A DNA stretch of 64,000 nt, taken from Streptomyces sp. R44. Its GTDB lineage: Bacteria; Actinomycetota; Actinomycetes; Streptomycetales; Streptomycetaceae. The stretch lies in contig NZ_CP163444.1 of the NCBI RefSeq assembly GCF_041053105.1, forward strand, positions 6,014,001 to 6,078,000. The letters run 5' to 3'. Positions 58,511-64,000 of this stretch are shown in pieces (positions within the stretch are counted from its first letter, which is position 1; every line of letters starts with the position of its first letter). The notes beneath the pieces are model-generated. The model made no database searches. It was not told where the DNA came from and saw only the letters and a program-made list of their open reading frames with translations. The translations under genes and the position numbers were made by a program.

Positions 58511-59508
58511 CCAAGGCAGCCGTCTTCGGCAACGGATCCTGGGGCACCGCCTTCGCCATGGTGCTCGCCGACGCGGGCTGCGAGGTGAGCCTCTGGGGCC
58601 GCCGCGCCGAACTCGCCGAGGCGATCAACACCACCGGCACCAACCCCGACTACCTGCCCGGGGTCGAACTCCCGAAGGGCGTCACGGCCACCGCCGACCC
58701 GGCCGAGGCCGCCGCGGACGCCGACTTCACCGTCCTCGTCATCCCCTCGCAGACCCTGCGCGGCAACCTCGCCGCCTGGAAGCCGCTGCTCGCCCGGGAC
58801 ACCGTCCTCGTCTCCCTCATGAAGGGCGTCGAACTCGGCACCGCCAAGCGGATGAGCGAGGTCATCACCGAGGTCGCCGACGTCCCCGCCGACCGCGTCG
58901 CCGTCCTCACCGGCCCCAACCTGGCCAAGGAGATCGCCGCCCGGCAGCCCGCCGCGGCCGTCGCCGCCTGCGTGGACGAGACGGTCGCCCAGCGGCTCCA
59001 GGCCGCCTGCATGACCCCGTACTTCCGCCCGTACACCAACACCGACGTGGTGGGCTGCGAGCTCGGCGGCGCCGTGAAGAACGTCATCGGCCTCGCCGTC
59101 GGCATCGCCAACGGCATGGGCCTCGGCGACAACTCCAAGGCCACGCTCATCACCCGCGGCCTCGCCGAGACCACCCGCCTCGGCCTCGCCATGGGCGCCG
59201 ACCCGCTCACCTTCTCCGGCCTCGCGGGCCTCGGCGACCTCGTCGCCACCTGCTCCTCGCCGCTCTCCCGGAACAACACCTTCGGCACCAACCTCGGCCG
59301 CGGGATGACCCTCCAGGAGACCATCGCGGCCACCAAGCAGACCGCCGAGGGCGTCAAGTCCTGCGAGTCCGTGCTCGATCTGGCCCGCCGCCATGGCGTC
59401 GACATGCCCATCACCGAGACCGTGGTCTCGATCGTCCACGACGGCAAGCCGCCGGTCGTCGCCCTCAAGGAACTGATGTCCCGCTCGGCCAAGCCCGAGC
59501 GCCGCTGA
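58507..59508 (+). CDS. gpsA: NAD(P)-dependent glycerol-3-phosphate dehydrogenase
   Basis: A 333-residue enzyme that reduces dihydroxyacetone phosphate to sn-glycerol-3-phosphate for phospholipids. N-terminal Rossmann motif VFGNGSWGTAFAMVLADAG. Catalytic and substrate residues lie in GPNLAKEIAARQP, GCELGGAVKNVIGLAVGIANGMGLGDNSKATLITRGLAE, and LAGLGDLVATCSSPLSRN. It begins inside the end of the acyltransferase gene. Confidence 0.97.
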   Translation: MTKAAVFGNGSWGTAFAMVLADAGCEVSLWGRRAELAEAINTTGTNPDYLPGVELPKGVTATADPAEAAADADFTVLVIPSQTLRGNLAAWKPLLARDTVLVSLMKGVELGTAKRMSEVITEVADVPADRVAVLTGPNLAKEIAARQPAAAVAACVDETVAQRLQAACMTPYFRPYTNTDVVGCELGGAVKNVIGLAVGIANGMGLGDNSKATLITRGLAETTRLGLAMGADPLTFSGLAGLGDLVATCSSPLSRNNTFGTNLGRGMTLQETIAATKQTAEGVKSCESVLDLARRHGVDMPITETVVSIVHDGKPPVVALKELMSRSAKPERR

Positions 59509-59575
59509 GCCGTACGCGCGGGGCGGCAGCGGGGCGCTCAGCAGTTCGGGAGTCGCAAGGTACGCTCATCGCGAT

Positions 59576-60715
<1,140 letters not shown>

Positions 60716-60725
60716 GCCGGAACAC

Positions 60726-60766
60726 GGCCGTGCCGCCGCGCCTCTCAGAGGCTCGGCGGCACGGCC
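60726..60766. terminator. bidirectional terminator after ddlA
   Basis: GGCCGTGCCGCCG (60726-60738) pairs with CGGCGGCACGGCC (60754-60766), with inner GCCTCT/AGAGGC. The stop of the convergent DUF3515 gene lies inside the stem-loop. Confidence 0.85.
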
Positions 60767-61227
60767 TTCCGGACCGGGGCGGCGAGATCGGCGAGCGGCG
60801 TGGCGTCATGCGCGTACCGCTCGTCCAGCGTGACCTCGACGTACGTCTTCCGGTACGTCGTGGTGAACCGGGGGCCGCTGCCCTCCGGGCGCTCCAGCAT
60901 CCAGTTCACGCCGTCGGCCTCGACGGCCTGCGCCCTGGGATCGCTCATCTTTTCGGGCCGGGGGACCCCGCAGCGCAGTACGATCGCACCGTCACCCCAG
61001 CCGGCGGTCAACTCGGAGCCGGGCTCCGGGTCACTCCGCTCAAGTCCCGCCACGGATTCGGGCAGCTCCTTCGCCAGGGCCTGGCAGAAGGGCGCCTCCT
61101 CCGCCGGCGGGCTCGGGACCACGACGGACGCCGCGGCGTCCGGCGAGGAACACCCGGCGGCGGCCGACAGCAGGACGGCGGCCGCGACGGCGGCGGGCAG
61201 GCCGAAGGGCCGGTGGGAAGACGTCAC
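60745..61227 (-). CDS. DUF3515 lipoprotein
   Basis: A 160-residue exported lipoprotein. The signal peptide is PFGLPAAVAAAVLLSAAAGC with the lipidated cysteine at about residue 26 (lipobox SAAAGC). The mature part (APFCQALAKELPESVAGLER, WGDGAIVLRCGVPRPEKM, VNWMLERPEG, RFTTTYRKTYVEVTLDERYA) matches the DUF3515 family of actinobacteria, often beside ddl and thiL. Two cysteines in the mature domain may pair. The GTG at 61227 follows TACGCT (61239-61234) by six bases, so it is probably leaderless. Function is unknown. Confidence 0.88.
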   Translation of the reverse strand: MTSSHRPFGLPAAVAAAVLLSAAAGCSSPDAAASVVVPSPPAEEAPFCQALAKELPESVAGLERSDPEPGSELTAGWGDGAIVLRCGVPRPEKMSDPRAQAVEADGVNWMLERPEGSGPRFTTTYRKTYVEVTLDERYAHDATPLADLAAPVRKAVPPSL

Positions 61228-61247
61228 CGGCCAAGCGTAGACGGGGG

Positions 61248-61481
61248 CTACAGATGAACGACCGGGCAGGTGAGGGTGCGCGTGATGCCGTCCACTTGCT
61301 GGACCTTGGCGACCACCATGCGGCCCAGTTCGTCGACGGTGTCCGCCTGCGCGCGCACGATCACGTCGTAAGGACCGGTCACGTCTTCGGCCTGGATGAC
61401 CCCCGGGATCTTGGAGATGGTGTCGGCGACGGTCGACGCCTTGCCCACCTCGGTCTGGATGAGGATGTACGCCTGAACCAC
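61248..61481 (-). CDS. stand-alone Lrp/AsnC ligand-binding (RAM) domain protein
   Basis: A 77-residue protein made only of the RAM effector domain of Lrp/AsnC regulators: VQAYILIQTEVGKASTVADTI, VIQAEDVTGPYDVIVRAQA, VAKVQQVDGITRTLTCPVV. There is no DNA-binding domain. GTG at 61481 has GGAGG just upstream. Stand-alone RAM proteins may modulate full-length Lrp proteins or bind amino acids. It lies upstream of the DUF3515 gene on the same strand and is divergent from thiL. Confidence 0.88.
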   Translation of the reverse strand: MVQAYILIQTEVGKASTVADTISKIPGVIQAEDVTGPYDVIVRAQADTVDELGRMVVAKVQQVDGITRTLTCPVVHL

Positions 61482-61714
61482 GGAACCTCCAGGGCGACCA
61501 CGAGGATCTTGTGGGAGAAAGGGACGCCACGGTACCGCGTCGCCGCGGGCCACGGGGAGACCCGCGCGTCCGGAGGCGCTCGGGGTGTGGCGTACGCAGG
61601 ACAGAAGTTGACGGTCTACTTGACGGTACCCAGCACGGTGACGGCCCGCGACCCGCGGCGCGAGACGACGCGCCCCCGCCCGCCGGCCGGCACGAAGACA
61701 CGAGGTGAGACGCG

Positions 61715-62677
61715 GTGAAGGGCACAGTCGGAGAGCTGGGCGAGTTCGGGCTCATCAGAGAGCTCACGTCCCGGCTCACCTCCACCCCGGCGGTACGGAT
61801 CGGGCCCGGCGACGACGCCGCGGTCGTCTCCGCGCCCGACCGGCGCGTGGTGGCCAGCACGGACATCCTCCTCGAAGGACGTCACTTCCGGCGCGACTGG
61901 TCGACGGCGTACGACGTCGGCCGCAAGGCCGCCGCACAGAACCTCGCCGACATCGCCGCCATGGGCGCGGTCCCCACCGCACTCCTCCTCGGCCTCGTCG
62001 TCCCCGCCGAACTGCCTGTGACATGGCCCACGGAACTGATGGACGGCCTGCGCGATGAATGTCAGGTCGCGGGCGCCGCGGTGGTCGGCGGCGACGTCGT
62101 CCGCGGCGACACGATCATGGTCTCCATCACCGCCCTCGGCGACCTCCGCAACCACGACCCGGTGACCCGGGGCGGCGCGCAGCCCGGCGACGTCGTCGCC
62201 TACACCGGCTGGCTCGGCTGGTCCGCCGCCGGATACGCGGTCCTCTCCCGCGGCTTCCGCTCCCCGCGCGCCTTCGTCGAGGCCCACCGCAGGCCCGAGC
62301 CGCCCTACCACGCGGGCCCGGCCGCCGCCGGTCTCGGCGCCACCGCCATGTGCGACGTCAGCGACGGCCTCATCGCCGACCTCGGGCACATCGCCGAGGC
62401 CAGCAAGGTCCGCATCGACCTGCGCTCCGGCCTCATCGACATCCCCACCCAGATGAACGACATCGGCCAGGCCGTCGGCGTCGACCCCATGCAGTGGGTG
62501 CTCACCGGGGGAGAGGACCACGCGATCGTCGCCACCTTCCCGCCGGACGTGAAGCTCCCCGCCCGCTGGAAGGTCATCGGCGAGGTCCTCCACCCCTCGG
62601 CCCTGCCGCAGGTCACCGTGGACGGCGCGCCCTGGCACAGCGTGGGCGGCTGGGACCACTTCGGGGAGACCGAGTGA
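61715..62677 (+). CDS. thiL: thiamine-monophosphate kinase
   Basis: A 320-residue enzyme that phosphorylates thiamine monophosphate to the active diphosphate. PurM/ThiL-fold markers: [67 protein letters not shown], and [18 protein letters not shown], carrying Mg and ATP ligands. GTG start with GAGGTGAG ten bases upstream. The end overlaps thiD by four bases (GTGA). Confidence 0.95.
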   Translation: MKGTVGELGEFGLIRELTSRLTSTPAVRIGPGDDAAVVSAPDRRVVASTDILLEGRHFRRDWSTAYDVGRKAAAQNLADIAAMGAVPTALLLGLVVPAELPVTWPTELMDGLRDECQVAGAAVVGGDVVRGDTIMVSITALGDLRNHDPVTRGGAQPGDVVAYTGWLGWSAAGYAVLSRGFRSPRAFVEAHRRPEPPYHAGPAAAGLGATAMCDVSDGLIADLGHIAEASKVRIDLRSGLIDIPTQMNDIGQAVGVDPMQWVLTGGEDHAIVATFPPDVKLPARWKVIGEVLHPSALPQVTVDGAPWHSVGGWDHFGETE

Positions 62678-63468
62678 AACCCCCGCTCGTGCTGACCGTC
62701 GCCGGATCCGACTCCGGCGGCGGCGCCGGCGTCCAGGCCGACCTGAAGACGATGCTCGCGCTCGGCGTCCACGGCATGAGCGTGCTCACCGCCGTCACCG
62801 CCCAGAACTCGCGGGGCGTCCAGGGCGTCTGGGAGCTCCCCGCGGAGGCCGTACGCGCCCAGTACCGGGCGGTCGTCGACGACATCGGCGTCCAGGCCGT
62901 GAAGACCGGCATGCTCGCCACGGCCGCGCTCGTGGAGACGGTGGCGGAGCTGCTCGCCGGGACCCCGGGAGTGCCCGTCGTCGTCGACCCGGTCGGCGTC
63001 TCCAAGCACGGCGACCCGCTGCTCGCGGAGAGCGCGCTCGACTCCGTCCGTACGAAGCTGCTGCCGGCCGCGACCGTCGCCACCCCGAACCTGGACGAGG
63101 TGACGCAGCTCACCGGCGTGCGCGTGGAGGACGAGAGCGACATGCGGCCGGCCGCCGAGGCGGTCCTCTCGTACGGGCCGCGCTGGGTCCTGATCAAGGG
63201 CGGCCACCTGCCCACCGGCCGGGAGGCCGTGGACCTGCTCACCGACGGGACCGAGGAGCACTGGCTGCGCGCCCCGCGCCACGACAACCGGCACACCCAC
63301 GGCACGGGCTGCACGCTCGCCTCGGCGATCGCCTCCGGGCTCGCCAAGGGCCTGACGGTGCCGGAGGCCGTACGGGAGGCGAAGGAGTACGTGACGGGGG
63401 CGATCGCCGCCGGATTCGCCCTGGGCTCGGGCATCGGACCGGTCGACCACGGCTGGCGGACGCGCTAG
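62674..63468 (+). CDS. thiD: hydroxymethylpyrimidine (phosphate) kinase
   Basis: A 264-residue ribokinase-fold enzyme that phosphorylates HMP and HMP-phosphate for thiamine synthesis. Markers: [87 protein letters not shown], and the anion hole [19 protein letters not shown] with the catalytic Cys/Asp region. Coupled to thiL by a four-base overlap. No TPP riboswitch is evident upstream of the pair. Confidence 0.95.
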   Translation: MKPPLVLTVAGSDSGGGAGVQADLKTMLALGVHGMSVLTAVTAQNSRGVQGVWELPAEAVRAQYRAVVDDIGVQAVKTGMLATAALVETVAELLAGTPGVPVVVDPVGVSKHGDPLLAESALDSVRTKLLPAATVATPNLDEVTQLTGVRVEDESDMRPAAEAVLSYGPRWVLIKGGHLPTGREAVDLLTDGTEEHWLRAPRHDNRHTHGTGCTLASAIASGLAKGLTVPEAVREAKEYVTGAIAAGFALGSGIGPVDHGWRTR

Positions 63469-63525
63469 ATCCCGGGGGCGGGCCGACCGCTTCCTGGGGC
63501 GGGCCGTTTGTCTCCGGGCATGGCA

Positions 63526-63557
63526 AAAGGCCGGTTCACCGAGGTGAACCGGCCTTT
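63526..63557. terminator. bidirectional terminator between thiD and rpmB
   Basis: AAAGGCCGGTTCACC (63526-63540) and GGTGAACCGGCCTTT (63543-63557) are perfect 15-base arms with a 2-base centre, with A and T flanks on both sides. Confidence 0.9.
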
Positions 63558-63598
63558 CAAGGCAACCGCAGGGGCTGCGCTACGACAGAACGTCGCGA

Positions 63599-63784
63599 CT
63601 AGCGCGAGACCTTGCCGGCCTTGATGCACGAGGTGCAGACGTTGAGCCGCTTCGGCGTCCGACCGACCACGGCACGCACGCGCTGGATGTTCGGGTTCCA
63701 GCGACGGGACGTACGGCGGTGCGAGTGCGAAATGTTGTTGCCGAAGCCCGGCCCCTTGCCGCAGACGTCGCAGTTGGCAGCCAC
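63599..63784 (-). CDS. rpmB: 50S ribosomal protein L28, zinc-binding type
   Basis: A 61-residue L28. [25 protein letters not shown] near the N-terminus and [10 protein letters not shown] at the C-terminus give the four cysteines of the zinc-ribbon (C+) form, rather than the cysteine-free form induced under zinc limitation. GTG start. It is transcribed away from the window end, with its promoter in the following 150 bases. Confidence 0.95.
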   Translation of the reverse strand: MAANCDVCGKGPGFGNNISHSHRRTSRRWNPNIQRVRAVVGRTPKRLNVCTSCIKAGKVSR

Positions 63785-64000
63785 GGGTCACTCCAAAGAC
63801 TTCAGAATTACAGTGAAATCCGGCGCACCGGAATCAGGAGTCTGAAGTGGCTTGCCGGGGAACGGCCCGGTTTGAACCGGGCAACCGAAGCAGCATACAA
63901 CGCCTGCTTCCGTGGAACGAAACTACCATGGTCTCCGCGGACCTCGCCCCGGGCCCCGGTCACAGGGGGTCCCCCCTGCTCGAGCGAAGCCGAGAGCTTG
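63785..64000. other. rpmB upstream region
   Basis: On the minus strand TTCGTT and TATGCT, 18 bases apart, near 63890-63920, are the likely rpmB promoter, giving a leader of about 100 bases. The leader contains GCCCGGTT-TG-AACCGGGC (63865-63882), a perfect 8-base hairpin that could be a control site. The last 40 bases hold a CTCGAGCGAAGCCGAGAGC element of a kind that I recall being scattered through Streptomyces intergenic DNA. No gene is seen. Confidence 0.5.

Noticed and set aside
61490..61714. TPP riboswitch upstream of thiL-thiD
   Set aside because: No CTGAGA or the ACCTGATC-type conserved cores of a THI element are seen.

Overview
The window is a stretch of Streptomyces chromosome. The DNA is GC-rich with near-saturated G/C third codon positions, GTG starts are common, and many start codons sit directly behind a -10 hexamer. 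Gene order matches, from memory, the S. coelicolor core region around SCO5515-SCO5564: serA, proline catabolism, leuB, ilvE, cimA, accB-accE, two tandem conservons, gltX, Gln/Glu tRNAs, ndgR, leuCD, hupS, gpsA, ddlA, thiL-thiD, rpmB. I see no prophage, CRISPR array or biosynthetic gene cluster. The only mobile-element trace is a decayed TnpB-like gene between gltX and a HAD hydrolase.

Layout. 1-10.6 kb: the 3' end of serA; a TetR gene and a convergent dehydrogenase; a PucR-type regulator divergent from proline dehydrogenase and P5C dehydrogenase; an alpha/beta hydrolase divergent from an AAC(2')-type acetyltransferase; a PadR/membrane-protein pair; and an oxidoreductase divergent from a LysR regulator. 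10.8-22.4 kb: a small conserved-looking gene, leuB and ilvE; then a nitrogen-related group (NCS1 permease, fused urease gamma/beta subunit, urease-like alpha subunit, agmatine deiminase, TetR, MHS-type transporter); then cimA behind what looks like an isoleucine-responsive attenuator. 22.4-33.9 kb: a secreted TPM-like protein, a sliding-clamp paralogue, a membrane protein, YceI, a small secreted LAS-like peptidase, and a GH101/PL8 pair of secreted glycan-degrading enzymes. 33.9-35.8 kb: acyl-CoA carboxylase beta and epsilon subunits.

35.9-46.5 kb holds two tandem conservons on the minus strand. Each has a histidine-kinase-like CvnA, roadblock CvnB, DUF742 CvnC and Ras-like CvnD. Their cvnD genes are almost identical although the cvnA genes have diverged. 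47-56.7 kb: a small repeat-containing protein, an FAH-family protein, gltX, the TnpB remnant, a HAD hydrolase, five tRNA genes (Gln, Glu, Glu, Gln, Glu), ndgR divergent from leuCD, and the Lys/Ala-tailed HU protein HupS. 56.7-64 kb: a small unknown gene, cofC, an acyltransferase coupled to gpsA, ddlA, a DUF3515 lipoprotein, a RAM-domain protein, thiL-thiD, and rpmB.

Branched-chain amino acid synthesis is the recurring theme. leuB, ilvE, cimA, leuC and leuD are all here, with NdgR and the predicted cimA attenuator as local controls. Palindromes in divergent promoters (260-310, 9624-9654, 53342-53362) mark probable operators of the adjacent regulators. All functional calls are from reading sequence motifs; no database search was run.
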